Shown piece after piece: positions 43,410 to 52,881 of a DNA stretch of 64,000 nucleotides. The notes below the pieces were generated by a model. The model was not told the origin of the DNA. It ran no database searches and saw nothing but the letters and a program-made list of their open reading frames with translations. Each line of letters starts with the position of its first letter. The first letter of the stretch is position 1. Source of the DNA: Mariniflexile sp. AS56 (lineage in GTDB: Bacteria > Bacteroidota > Bacteroidia > Flavobacteriales > Flavobacteriaceae); assembly GCF_030552475.1 (NCBI RefSeq), contig NZ_JAUPED010000007.1, forward strand, positions 186,001-250,000, in the 5' to 3' direction. The translations under genes and the position numbers were made by a program.

Positions 43410-44840
43410 CTAATTTAAACTTACAGCAAGCGTGTTAAAAGATTTTCCGTCTAGAGTTACTTTTACAATCTCGTTATTGATGTTTAATGCTAATTCTTGT
43501 GCTTCCGAAGTATTGTTGTAAGCCAAAACAGTTACCTCATTATTCGCTTTGTTATAAAAGGCAAGTGCGTTATTAGTATCTCCAGAGGCCGCTAATTTTA
43601 CCGAACCTGGCGCTACAAAAGCACTTAAATGTTTCATTAAATAAAACTCAGGATTGTATTTTATAGCTTTAGTTTTGCTATCAATAGAAATCATAGAATT
43701 TTGTTTCCATCCCCATTGGCTTTTTCCTGTTTCATCTAAAACCATATTCCAATACATGTATGAGTTGGCACCGTTTTCAAAGTAATGCTTCATTAAGTTG
43801 AAGGTGTATTCTGCCGCTTTCCAATCGTTAGAACCGTCACCACATTCTGTTTCAGTTTGCATTAATTGCATGTCTGGATATTTAGCATGTACAGCTTCAA
43901 TAGCGCCTTTTCCTGCCCATTGAAAACCAACACCTGTAACATAATCTTCAGTGTTTTTGTATTGTAAAATAGCATCTACACGTTCTATTTGCGGACGCTC
44001 AACAGTACCTAACCAGATATCTGTATCTAAATTTTCAGCTTTAAGTTTCGGACCTAAATAGTCGGCTATAAAAATGCCTAAATCTTGAGGTTTCCAAACG
44101 CATGATGGAAAGTTTTGAGCCGAATTTGGTTCGTTTTGAACATGAACAGCGCTAATTTCAATACCTTCATTATCATAAGCTTTTATGAATTTTGAAAAGT
44201 ATAAAGCGTAAGATTCTAAATATTCTGGTTCCATAATGAAACGAGACACTAATTCTTCCGTAGAACTCCATTCCTCTGGTAAATCGTTAAATTCAGGATT
44301 AGATTTACAAGCGTAATGTTTGCTATGTTTCATCCAAGATGGCGGACACCAAGGTGAAGCCCAAACTTCTATGTCCGGATTTATTTTTTGTGCTTCCTTA
44401 ATGTATGGAATTAAACGTTTTTTATCACGATCGATAGAGAAGTTCGACATTGCGAAATCTTCCGCAGTTTCGTTATGGCTATACCAATCTACAGCATAAT
44501 CATTAGCGCCAATAGGCATTCTACAAACGTTGAATTTACAACCCGTTTCCTGACTAAATAAATCGTTTAAAATTTGTTGTTTTTCTTCTGGAGTTACCAT
44601 AGCTAAAGCATCCCAACCTAATTCGTTGAAACAGCCGCCAAAACCTGTAACTTCTTGTTCTTGGTTTTGTGTATCAATAGTAATGGATAGGTTAGTAGCT
44701 GTGCTTTCCGTAGAAGGATTGTAGATTTTTTCAACCCAAACATGATCATTAGTACTGCTTACCCAAGTTACTTGAGGTTGATTTTTACAAGCTGAAAAAG
44801 CGACTAAAAGGGTTAAAGCTGAATATTTAAAAACGTTCAT
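43410..44840 (-). CDS. GH30-family glycosidase, lipoprotein
   Basis: A 476-residue exported enzyme with lipoprotein signal MNVFKYSALTLLVAFSAC. Motifs of the glucosylceramidase-like GH30 branch are present: VTGFGGCFNELGWDAL (64-79), WASPWCPPSWMK (160-171), acid/base E237 in HVQNEPNS, and the nucleophile region LMQTETECGDG with E330 as best candidate. A small beta-sandwich follows from about 400. GH30 includes beta-glucosidases, beta-xylosidases and beta-1,6-glucanases. In an N-glycan setting a core beta-xylosidase role would fit, but the sequence does not show it. It lies 6 bp from the GH3 gene, probably acting with it. Confidence 0.9.
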   Translation of the reverse strand: MNVFKYSALTLLVAFSACKNQPQVTWVSSTNDHVWVEKIYNPSTESTATNLSITIDTQNQEQEVTGFGGCFNELGWDALAMVTPEEKQQILNDLFSQETGCKFNVCRMPIGANDYAVDWYSHNETAEDFAMSNFSIDRDKKRLIPYIKEAQKINPDIEVWASPWCPPSWMKHSKHYACKSNPEFNDLPEEWSSTEELVSRFIMEPEYLESYALYFSKFIKAYDNEGIEISAVHVQNEPNSAQNFPSCVWKPQDLGIFIADYLGPKLKAENLDTDIWLGTVERPQIERVDAILQYKNTEDYVTGVGFQWAGKGAIEAVHAKYPDMQLMQTETECGDGSNDWKAAEYTFNLMKHYFENGANSYMYWNMVLDETGKSQWGWKQNSMISIDSKTKAIKYNPEFYLMKHLSAFVAPGSVKLAASGDTNNALAFYNKANNEVTVLAYNNTSEAQELALNINNEIVKVTLDGKSFNTLAVSLN

Positions 44841-44846
44841 AATGTT

Positions 44847-47528
44847 CTATTTTACTGTTAAAATTTTTCTTAAACGGATATCTTTTGATGAAGCACCAAC
44901 CATGATTCTAAAATCGCCTGCTTCAACTAATCTTTTCATGTCTTTGTCTAACATAGATAAGGCTTCCGGATCTAATTTAAAGGTTACATTTTGAGATTCT
45001 CCAGGGTTTAAAGTGATGCGTTTAAAACCTTTTAATTCTTTAATAGGGCGAGATACTGAAGCTAATTCATCACGGATATAAAGTTGAACCACTTCGTCTC
45101 CAGCAACTGTTCCTGCATTTTTAATGGTGCATGAAACTTCTACGCTTTCGTTAGCTGAAATATTATTTTTACTGAATTCAATATCTGAATATTCAAAGGC
45201 AGTATAACTTAATCCGTAACCAAAAGGGAATAAAGGTTGCCCAGTTAAGTTGTGGTAATTATCGCCACGACCGGTTGGTTTATTGTTGTAATACAATGGA
45301 CATTGCGCTTCATCTACCGGAAAAGTAATTGGTAAACGTCCAGCAGGATTTTCGTCACCAAAAAGGATATCGGCAAAACCGTTTCCCCCATTTTCACCAG
45401 AATACCATGCCATTAAAACACTATCGACATCGTTAATCCAGTTAGACATAGTAATGGCACTACCACCAACTAAAACAACAACTGTTGGTTTTCCTGTTTT
45501 AGCAACGGCTTTAATTAATGCTTCTTGATGACCTGGTAAAGCTAATAACGCACGATCTTGAAATTCACCTTCGTGAATACCAGCAACCACTACCGCAACA
45601 TCACTTTGTTCTGCAGCTGCAACAGCATCGGCAATTTGTTGTTCCCATTCGTTTTGAATTTCGGCATCCCAAATTAATTTGAATTTTGCATTTCCTGCAG
45701 CTTCAAAAAATTCAATTTTAATGTCGTATGTTTTTCCTTCATCAAAAGAAAAAGGTTTTAAAATATTGTTGTATGATTGTTTTTGCCAGTTGTCAATAAT
45801 TAATTTGCCATCTAAATACATGCGGTACCCATCATTACCTTCAATACCAATATTGAAAACACCTGTTTTTGGCGCTTTTAGTTTTCCTGTCCATCGTACC
45901 GAAAACCAATCGTAAGCTAAATCTTCATGTGGTGAAAATAAGGTCCATCCAAACTTAATTTGCTTATCAATACGTTCTACTTTAGGTTGGCCGCTTAATT
46001 TAATATTATCAAAATAATCACCTTTTAAACCTGCAACTTGTTTACCTTCTTTGGTAGTGGATAAGTACGAAGAGGCTATTACGTTATAATTTTCTTCAGT
46101 TAAAGCTACACCAGGCGCATAGATAATATTGTCTTGTCCTATTTTATCTGATACCCCTTGATACATAGAAATAAGATTATTTCCTGGGCCACTATAACCA
46201 CCTAATCGCACGGTTTTCACATCGTGACCAATAAGTGCTATTTTTTTAACAGTTTTATCAATTGGTAAAGTTTCATTTTCATTTTTTAATAAAACCATCG
46301 CTTTAGAGGCTGCTTTTCTGGCCAACTCACGGTGTGTTTTATGTCCGTTCCAAATTGCTGCTTCTTTAGCATCTACGTATGGGTTTTCAAATAAACCTAA
46401 TTCGAATTTAGCTTTTAAAATACGGCTAACTGCTTCGTCAATCGCTTTAATATCGACCATTCCATTTTTGTAAGCTTCCCAAAATAAAGGGTAGTGGTTG
46501 TAGTTGGTTTGAAACATAACATCTAAACCAGCTTCTACAGCATCTTCTGTAGCTTCGGCATAATCTTTAGCTGTAAAGTGTAATACATTAGCACCACCTG
46601 TAGCTCCAGCATCGGAAATTACAAAGCCATCAAAACCCCATTCTTCTTTCAGTTTAGTACGCAATAACCACTCGTTAGACGTACATGGCGTACCGTTTAA
46701 TGAGTTGTAAGACGTCATTACTGAACGCGCACCTACTTTTTGAAAAACAGCTTTAAAAGCAGGAAAGTAAATTTCCTCTAAAATACGTTCGTTATAACTA
46801 ATTGGGTAACTATCACGACCACCTGCGCCTACATTAGCAACAAAGTGTTTTGGTGTGGTTATTACACCTTCTTTCTCGAATTCTCCAAGATAAGAAAGCG
46901 CCATTTGCGTTGTTAAATATGGATCTTCACCATAAGTTTCTTCGGTACGTCCCCAACGTACATCGCGTGCTATGTTTAATACTGGCGATAATATTTGACG
47001 AATTCCTCTTGTTTTTGTCTCCTTTGTTATGGCACCGGCTACTTCGCCAACTAAGTCTGTATCCCAAGTTGCTGCTAATGCAATGGCTTGCGGATACATG
47101 GTAGCTCCATCTCGAGCTAAACCGTGAAGCGCTTCGTTAAAAGGAATAATAGGAATTCCTAAACGGGTTTCTTCTAAGAAAAACTTTTGAAGTTCGTTAA
47201 TTTCTTTAGCCATATTAGCTGCGGTTCCCGTAGAACCATAGTCCATAATTTGCTCGGCGGCATTATCATTTAATCCTTTTGAAGAAATTTGAAAACCAAA
47301 AATACCGTGTTTCAATTTGTCTTTTCCAATCTTTAAATCGCCTGGAATCATAAACATTTGCCAGAATTTTTCTTCTAACGTCATTCTGCCTAATAAATCG
47401 CTTACACGTTCTTCAACGGGTAACTTCGGGTTTTTATAAGGTGGGTCTTTCTTATTAGAAAAAGCGAAAGCACTTATGATTAGTGCAAAAACACTGACTA
47501 TTTTTAGGGTATGGAGAATCTTTTTCAA
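44847..47528 (-). CDS. GH3 beta-glycosidase with PA14 insert
   Basis: An 893-residue secreted enzyme with an N-terminal signal (about 6-24). The GH3 N-terminal barrel has the nucleophile D306 in GFVISDAGAT, preceded by KHFVANVGAGGRDSYPISYN. A PA14 domain (about 500-630, GDYFDNIKLSG, NDGYRMYLDGKLIID) is inserted in the C-terminal alpha/beta domain, which resumes with VAVVVAGIHEGEFQDRALLALPG. A fibronectin III-like domain ends it. GH3 enzymes remove terminal beta-glucose, xylose or GlcNAc; beta-1,2-xylosidases acting on plant N-glycans are known in GH3. The nucleophile motif reads SDAGA in place of the common SDW, which may influence the -1 subsite. Confidence 0.92.
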   Translation of the reverse strand: MKKILHTLKIVSVFALIISAFAFSNKKDPPYKNPKLPVEERVSDLLGRMTLEEKFWQMFMIPGDLKIGKDKLKHGIFGFQISSKGLNDNAAEQIMDYGSTGTAANMAKEINELQKFFLEETRLGIPIIPFNEALHGLARDGATMYPQAIALAATWDTDLVGEVAGAITKETKTRGIRQILSPVLNIARDVRWGRTEETYGEDPYLTTQMALSYLGEFEKEGVITTPKHFVANVGAGGRDSYPISYNERILEEIYFPAFKAVFQKVGARSVMTSYNSLNGTPCTSNEWLLRTKLKEEWGFDGFVISDAGATGGANVLHFTAKDYAEATEDAVEAGLDVMFQTNYNHYPLFWEAYKNGMVDIKAIDEAVSRILKAKFELGLFENPYVDAKEAAIWNGHKTHRELARKAASKAMVLLKNENETLPIDKTVKKIALIGHDVKTVRLGGYSGPGNNLISMYQGVSDKIGQDNIIYAPGVALTEENYNVIASSYLSTTKEGKQVAGLKGDYFDNIKLSGQPKVERIDKQIKFGWTLFSPHEDLAYDWFSVRWTGKLKAPKTGVFNIGIEGNDGYRMYLDGKLIIDNWQKQSYNNILKPFSFDEGKTYDIKIEFFEAAGNAKFKLIWDAEIQNEWEQQIADAVAAAEQSDVAVVVAGIHEGEFQDRALLALPGHQEALIKAVAKTGKPTVVVLVGGSAITMSNWINDVDSVLMAWYSGENGGNGFADILFGDENPAGRLPITFPVDEAQCPLYYNNKPTGRGDNYHNLTGQPLFPFGYGLSYTAFEYSDIEFSKNNISANESVEVSCTIKNAGTVAGDEVVQLYIRDELASVSRPIKELKGFKRITLNPGESQNVTFKLDPEALSMLDKDMKRLVEAGDFRIMVGASSKDIRLRKILTVK

Positions 47529-47541
47529 ACTGCTATTGTTT

Positions 47542-48912
47542 TTAATTATATTGATGTTGGTTTGCTTTTAAATCGGCATCGAATTCGGTCATCATTTTCT
47601 GTAACTTCTTTACGATTTTAGGGTTTGCCGCTGCTACGTTATTATTTTCAGAAATGTCTTCTTTAAGGTTATAAAGGGCAACACAATCTTTGGTAATACG
47701 TAATTTCCAATCGCCTTTTCTAACGGCTTCTAGTGTTGATTCTTTGTAGTAATAGAAACCGTCTTTTTCGTAAGGTGATTTTGCTTTTTCATTTCCGGAA
47801 AGTAAAGGCCAAATATTTTTACCATCCATAGGTTTTTCTGATACTTCAGTATCTGTTAAGTATGCTATAGTTGGTAATAAATCTATAGTTGAAGCGACTT
47901 TATCGGTAACACTTCCTGCTTTTATTTTACCTTTCCATTGTGCAATCATTGGTACACGCATGCCTCCTTCTAAGGTTTCAAATTTATGACCTCTTAATGG
48001 TAAAGCGCTCCCGCCTTCTTTTCCTTTAGTTGTCCAAGGACCATTATCTGAAGTGAAAACCACCAAAGTGTTTTCATCTAAATTTAAAGATTCTAATGTT
48101 TTTAAAATTTCGCCCATACTCCAGTCTAATTCCTCAATAACATCGCCATATAAACCTCTTGCACTTTTTCCTTTAAAATTAGGAGAAGCGTAAAGCGGCA
48201 CGTGTGGCATGCTTTGAGCCACATATAAAAAGAAAGGTTCGTCCTTATTTTCTTTAATAAAACTTACGGCTTCTTCGGTATATCGTTTTGTTAATGTTGA
48301 TTGATCTACAGGATATTCTATCACTTCGTCTTGTCTCATTAAAGGCACACGTCTTCCTCTCCATTTTTCTTCACGCAAACTATCAATGGTCATACCTTCT
48401 CTAAAAAGAATATGTTTTGAAACCTTTGATTTTGGGTTAACTGACATATCATTACTGAAAGGAATACCGTAATACCTATCAAAACCTTGGTTGGTTGGTA
48501 AATATTGAGCCTCGTCGCCAAGGTGCCATTTACCAATACATGCTGTATTGTAGCCTTTTGTTTTCAGCATATCAGCAATAGTCAATTCTTGATTGTTTAA
48601 ACCACCAGGTAAATTTGGCCAAAGTACTTTAGGTACGCCAACCCGTGGAGGATAAGAACCCGTTAACAAAGCTGCTCGTGATGGTGAACATATAGATGAA
48701 GCTGCATAAAAATCGGTAAATTTTATACCGTTTGCAGCCATATTATCTAAATTGGGTGTTTTTATTAATGGCGAACCAAAAACGCCAACATCTTGATACC
48801 CTTGATCGTCTGTAAAAAAGATAATGACGTTAGGTTTCTCAGTTGTTTTTTGTGCTGAAAGCGCTCCTGTACAACTTAAAAAAACGGTGAGTATGCTGAT
48901 TACGAATTTCAT
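47542..48912 (-). CDS. S1-family sulfatase, Cys type (copy 2)
   Basis: A 456-residue secreted sulfatase; MKFVISILTVFLSCTGALSA is a signal peptide. NVIIFFTDDQGYQDVG gives the metal aspartates, C75-S-P-S-R with AALLTG is the formylglycine site, and GKWHLGDE and FTSDNGPW are conserved S1 motifs. It resembles arylsulfatase A/GALNS-like S1 proteins. The sulfated residue is not readable. It lies 13 bp from GH3 and 8 bp from GH95, so desulfation may expose a fucose or hexose for these enzymes; this is context inference. Confidence 0.93.
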   Translation of the reverse strand: MKFVISILTVFLSCTGALSAQKTTEKPNVIIFFTDDQGYQDVGVFGSPLIKTPNLDNMAANGIKFTDFYAASSICSPSRAALLTGSYPPRVGVPKVLWPNLPGGLNNQELTIADMLKTKGYNTACIGKWHLGDEAQYLPTNQGFDRYYGIPFSNDMSVNPKSKVSKHILFREGMTIDSLREEKWRGRRVPLMRQDEVIEYPVDQSTLTKRYTEEAVSFIKENKDEPFFLYVAQSMPHVPLYASPNFKGKSARGLYGDVIEELDWSMGEILKTLESLNLDENTLVVFTSDNGPWTTKGKEGGSALPLRGHKFETLEGGMRVPMIAQWKGKIKAGSVTDKVASTIDLLPTIAYLTDTEVSEKPMDGKNIWPLLSGNEKAKSPYEKDGFYYYKESTLEAVRKGDWKLRITKDCVALYNLKEDISENNNVAAANPKIVKKLQKMMTEFDADLKANQHQYN

Positions 48913-48920
48913 ATTCTAAA

Positions 48921-51224
48921 TTATTTTTTATTTAATGAACCGTCGAACTTATAAGTTTTTCCAGCTTTTGTGTCAAATTCTATCGTGTTTCCGTTGTATC
49001 CTAAAACACAAGGTTCCCCTTTTTTAGATGTAATTTCAACGTATTGTAATTTCGAATTTTTCCAAGAGAAAGCCAATTCAAAACCACCTCTAGCAACAAT
49101 ACCTTTTACTTCACCATCGGCTAAAGCATCTGGTAAAGCTGGTAATAATTCAATTTTATCTAAATGACTTTGTATTAACATTTCTAAAATACCTGAAGCA
49201 CCACCAAAGTTTCCATCAATTTGAAATGGCGGATGCGCATCAAAAAGATTGGGGTAGGAGCCACCTCCAATTTTTCGCTCTTCATGTTCCGCAGGACTTA
49301 ATAAATTATGCAGTAACTTATAAGATCTGTTGCCATCCTTAAAACGTGACCAAAAATTGATTTTCCATGCTAAACTCCAACCTGTTCCGTTATCACCACG
49401 AAATTCTAAAGATTGTTTTGCTGCCTTCATAAATTCGGGAGTATTTTCGTAATTAATTTCACTTCCAGGATATACCGACCATAAGTGTGATACATGTCTG
49501 TGATGGTTTTCTGGGTTATCTTTATCTTCTAGCCATTCTTGCAATTGCCCGTGTTTACCTATTTGGTTTGGGGCAATTTTAGGAATCATAGTTGTTAGTT
49601 TTTCAGCGAAAGCTTCATCTGTTTTTAAGATTGAAGATGCTTCAACAACACTTTTGAAAAGGGCTCTTATGATTTGATGATCCATCGTTGGCCCAGCCAC
49701 TAAACCACCAATTTCTGGCGATGTAGATGGTGTACTTATTAGGTTACCTGTTTTTGGGTCTTCAACTAAAAAATCGGTGTAGAAAAGCGCCGCCTCTTTC
49801 ATGGAAGCATAGTTGTTCTTTAAAAACGTTTCATCTTTTGTAAATAAGTAATGTTCCCAAATATGTGAGCAAAGCCATGCACTACCAGATAACCAAAGCC
49901 CGTGATTAGAATGGTTTACTGGTGCGGCACCTCTCCAAATATCAACGTTGTGGTGTACATTCCAACCCTTTGCGCCGTAATGTTCTTTGGCTACGTTTTT
50001 TCCGGTTTCAGAAACATCTTTTATAAAATCGAAAAGCGGTTCGTGACATTCACTAAGGTTAGCAATTTCAACGGGCCAATAATTCATTTCTAAATTAATA
50101 TTGGTGGTGTAACTACTAAACCATGGCGGTGTCAATTTATGGTTCCAAATACCTTGTAATGTTGGTGGTTTCGTTCCTGGACGGCTACTCGCTATCATTA
50201 AATAACGGGCATATTGTACGTAAAGTGCAATTAATTGCGGGTCACTTGGGTGTTTCCAGAAATCGAAAATTCGCTTATCGGTGGTGTTTGCCGATTTTCC
50301 ATTATCACCAAAATCAATATCAAAACGGTTGTATAGTGATTGGTAATCTTTGAGGTGTAGTTTTTTTACTTTTTTATAATTTTCTGAAACAACCTGCGCT
50401 AAAGTGTTTTGCGTGATGTTTTCAGGATTTCCCGAAACATCATTGTATTTAACATAGTTTGTTGCTGCTGTTAAATATATGGTTGCTTTTGATGCATTGG
50501 AAATTTGAAGTTTCCCGTTTACAGTTTCAATAGTACCATTCGTTTGAATGTTTAAAGTGGCAACGCCTCTTAGTGCACCTTCTTTAACTTGAACCTTTAA
50601 GGTTTGTGTGTTTCCAACGGTTTCTACCGTTTTATCTTCGTGAAGCGCATCTAACCATAAATCGAAATTAAGAGCTTTAGATTTACTTGATGTTAAATTA
50701 ATTGCAATAATTTGCGATGGGTAACTAGAGAATACTTCTCTTTTGAAATCCACACCATCTACAGAATAAGAGACTTTACTAATTGCCTCTTCTATGTTTA
50801 GTTCTCTTGTGTAATTTGTATAGTTTTCATGACCTTTAAAAGCGATGTAAATATCACCAAAAGGTTGGTAAGGCTGTTGCTTTAAAGGCGTACTCATAAA
50901 CTCTTGCATCGCTAAGTTTTGAGCATCTACTTGTTTGCCGTTTGTTAATAACTGGCGAATGGTGTCTAAATACTTGTAAGCGCCTTTATGTGCATAATCA
51001 TGTGGTTTTCCTGCCCAAAGTGTTTCTTCGTTAAACTGAATATGTTCTTCGGAAACACCACCAAAAATCATAGCGCCCAAACTGCCATTTCCGATAGGTA
51101 AAGCTTCTGTCCACTCAACAGCAGGAGACTCATAAGTTAATTTATGAGTCTCCTGTGCTGAAATTGTTGCCATACCTAATAGAATAGACACACAGGAAAT
51201 AATTGTTTTTTTGTTCAATTTCAT
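48921..51224 (-). CDS. GH95 alpha-L-fucosidase/alpha-L-galactosidase-family protein
   Basis: A 767-residue secreted enzyme from the ATG at 51224, with signal peptide MKLNKKTIISCVSILLGMATI then SAQ; an ATG at 51278 lies inside the previous gene's end. The opening LTYESPAVEWTEALPIGNGS then LGAMIFGG is diagnostic of GH95. NTNINLEMNYWPVE (catalytic asparagine region), RHVSHLWSVYPG and FQIDGNFGGASGILEML (base aspartate) are conserved. GH95 enzymes are inverting and act on Fuc-alpha-1,2-Gal or alpha-L-Gal. Together with three GH29 proteins this gives the locus several ways to remove fucose. Length and motifs are complete. Confidence 0.94.
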   Translation of the reverse strand: MKLNKKTIISCVSILLGMATISAQETHKLTYESPAVEWTEALPIGNGSLGAMIFGGVSEEHIQFNEETLWAGKPHDYAHKGAYKYLDTIRQLLTNGKQVDAQNLAMQEFMSTPLKQQPYQPFGDIYIAFKGHENYTNYTRELNIEEAISKVSYSVDGVDFKREVFSSYPSQIIAINLTSSKSKALNFDLWLDALHEDKTVETVGNTQTLKVQVKEGALRGVATLNIQTNGTIETVNGKLQISNASKATIYLTAATNYVKYNDVSGNPENITQNTLAQVVSENYKKVKKLHLKDYQSLYNRFDIDFGDNGKSANTTDKRIFDFWKHPSDPQLIALYVQYARYLMIASSRPGTKPPTLQGIWNHKLTPPWFSSYTTNINLEMNYWPVEIANLSECHEPLFDFIKDVSETGKNVAKEHYGAKGWNVHHNVDIWRGAAPVNHSNHGLWLSGSAWLCSHIWEHYLFTKDETFLKNNYASMKEAALFYTDFLVEDPKTGNLISTPSTSPEIGGLVAGPTMDHQIIRALFKSVVEASSILKTDEAFAEKLTTMIPKIAPNQIGKHGQLQEWLEDKDNPENHHRHVSHLWSVYPGSEINYENTPEFMKAAKQSLEFRGDNGTGWSLAWKINFWSRFKDGNRSYKLLHNLLSPAEHEERKIGGGSYPNLFDAHPPFQIDGNFGGASGILEMLIQSHLDKIELLPALPDALADGEVKGIVARGGFELAFSWKNSKLQYVEITSKKGEPCVLGYNGNTIEFDTKAGKTYKFDGSLNKK

Positions 51225-51265
51225 AATTGTTTTATTTAGTCTATCTACAGTGTTTACTTTATAAA

Positions 51266-52876
51266 TTAAGCGTTCCAATGACTCTCTATAATCTCATGGA
51301 TTTCCGGATTATCTGGATCCGTATCTTTTAAAAGGTCTCTTTGTTTTAAGATTTCTGTTTTCATTTCTTTAATAATCTTTTGGTATTCCGGATCATTATA
51401 AGCATTATGAGATTCGTTAGGGTCTTTTTCTAAATCGTAAAAGTCCCAGAATTTCTTAGGCTGATTTTCTTTGGTATACCCATTTTCCTTTAATGCATTT
51501 CCGTAATAGAAGGCTAGTTTGTAACGTTCTCCTCTAATTCCAAAATGTCCAGGACGGTCTATAGAATGATCCCAATATCTATAATAACCGTATTTTCTCC
51601 AATCTTTAGAAGTATTCCCTTTTAAGTTTTCACGGAACGAGTGGCCTTGCATCGTTTCAGGATAATCAACACCTGCATAATCTGCAAATAATGCCGAGAA
51701 ATCTACATTTTCAACAAGATCAGAATTACGTGTTCCTGCAGGAATTTCTTTTGGATAACGAATTACAAAAGGCATATGAATAGATTCTTCATAGATCAAT
51801 CGTTTATCGAACCAACCGTGTTCTCCTAAAAAGTAACCTTGGTCTGCAGTATAAATAACGATGGTATTTTCTGCTAATCCAGATTTGTCTAAATAATCTA
51901 ATAATTTACCAATGTTATCATCAATAGCGGCGCCGCAACGCATGAAGTCTTTTACATATTTTTGATAAGTTTTATACCTTGCTTCATCATTTGTTAAACC
52001 ATCTACATTTAGTGGTAATTCAGGATACTTCATGTAGCCCGGTACATTTTCAGGGTCTTTGGATGCTAATAAATACCGTTCTTTTAAATTATCTACAGAC
52101 TGGCCTTTAAAAGATCGACCCGTAGTTTCTGCGCCTTGATCATAAAGTGAACTCGGAACAGGAATATCTTGATCTCTATACAAATGACTAAAACGTTCTG
52201 GATAATCAAATGGTTCGTGTGTGGCTTTAAAATGACACATCATCATGAAAGGTTTGTCTTTATCTCTATTGTCGATCCAGTCAATGGTTTTATCTGCAAT
52301 AACATCTGTACTAAAACCTTCATAAGCTTTACCACCTTCCATATAATCTTTCCAATTTTCTTTGGTTTTTAATATAGGATTCCAATATCTACCTTGTCCT
52401 GGTAAAACACTGTAATAATCAAACTCATCAGTAGGTTCTTGTTTTAAATGCCATTTACCTATAATGGATGTTTGGTAACCACCACGTTTTAAAACACCTG
52501 CAATGGTAGGATGTGTTGGAGGTAAACCTCCCGCTAGAATTTTAACACCATTTACGTGACTGTATTGCCCCGTAAGAATGGTTGCTCTACTTGGGGAACA
52601 GATAGAGTTAGATACCAAACAGTTATCTAACACAAGTCCTTCTGCAGCTAAACGTTCAATATTTGGAGTGTGAACATAATCTTTTAAAATCCCGTCATAT
52701 ATGCTCATTGCTTGAGAAGTATGATCATCTGCCATGATGAATAATATGTTGGGCCTTGTTTGTTCTTTTACTTCTGCTTTGGTTTTGGCATCTGCTTTCC
52801 CTTTACAGCTAACAATGCTTAGTGAAATTATTGAAATAAGTATGGTAATAAAATTTTGGATTTTCATCTTGTTCAT
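51266..52876 (-). CDS. S1-family sulfatase, Cys type, lipoprotein (copy 3)
   Basis: A 536-residue exported sulfatase with lipoprotein signal ending IVSC (start at 52876, or M4 at 52867). NILFIMADDHTSQAM, formylglycine site C93-S-P-S-R with ATILTG, GKWHLKQEPTD and YTADQGYFLGEHGWFDKR are present. The DYYSVLPGQGRYWNP and DQGYFLGEHGWFDKRLIYEE segments are shared with copy 5 at 57130, so these two form one subgroup. The subgroup resembles mucin-desulfating GlcNAc-6-O-sulfatases, from memory. If right, the substrate carries 6-sulfated GlcNAc. It abuts GH29 copy 2 after 5 bp. Confidence 0.92.
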   Translation of the reverse strand: MNKMKIQNFITILISIISLSIVSCKGKADAKTKAEVKEQTRPNILFIMADDHTSQAMSIYDGILKDYVHTPNIERLAAEGLVLDNCLVSNSICSPSRATILTGQYSHVNGVKILAGGLPPTHPTIAGVLKRGGYQTSIIGKWHLKQEPTDEFDYYSVLPGQGRYWNPILKTKENWKDYMEGGKAYEGFSTDVIADKTIDWIDNRDKDKPFMMMCHFKATHEPFDYPERFSHLYRDQDIPVPSSLYDQGAETTGRSFKGQSVDNLKERYLLASKDPENVPGYMKYPELPLNVDGLTNDEARYKTYQKYVKDFMRCGAAIDDNIGKLLDYLDKSGLAENTIVIYTADQGYFLGEHGWFDKRLIYEESIHMPFVIRYPKEIPAGTRNSDLVENVDFSALFADYAGVDYPETMQGHSFRENLKGNTSKDWRKYGYYRYWDHSIDRPGHFGIRGERYKLAFYYGNALKENGYTKENQPKKFWDFYDLEKDPNESHNAYNDPEYQKIIKEMKTEILKQRDLLKDTDPDNPEIHEIIESHWNA

Positions 52877-52881
52877 ATTTA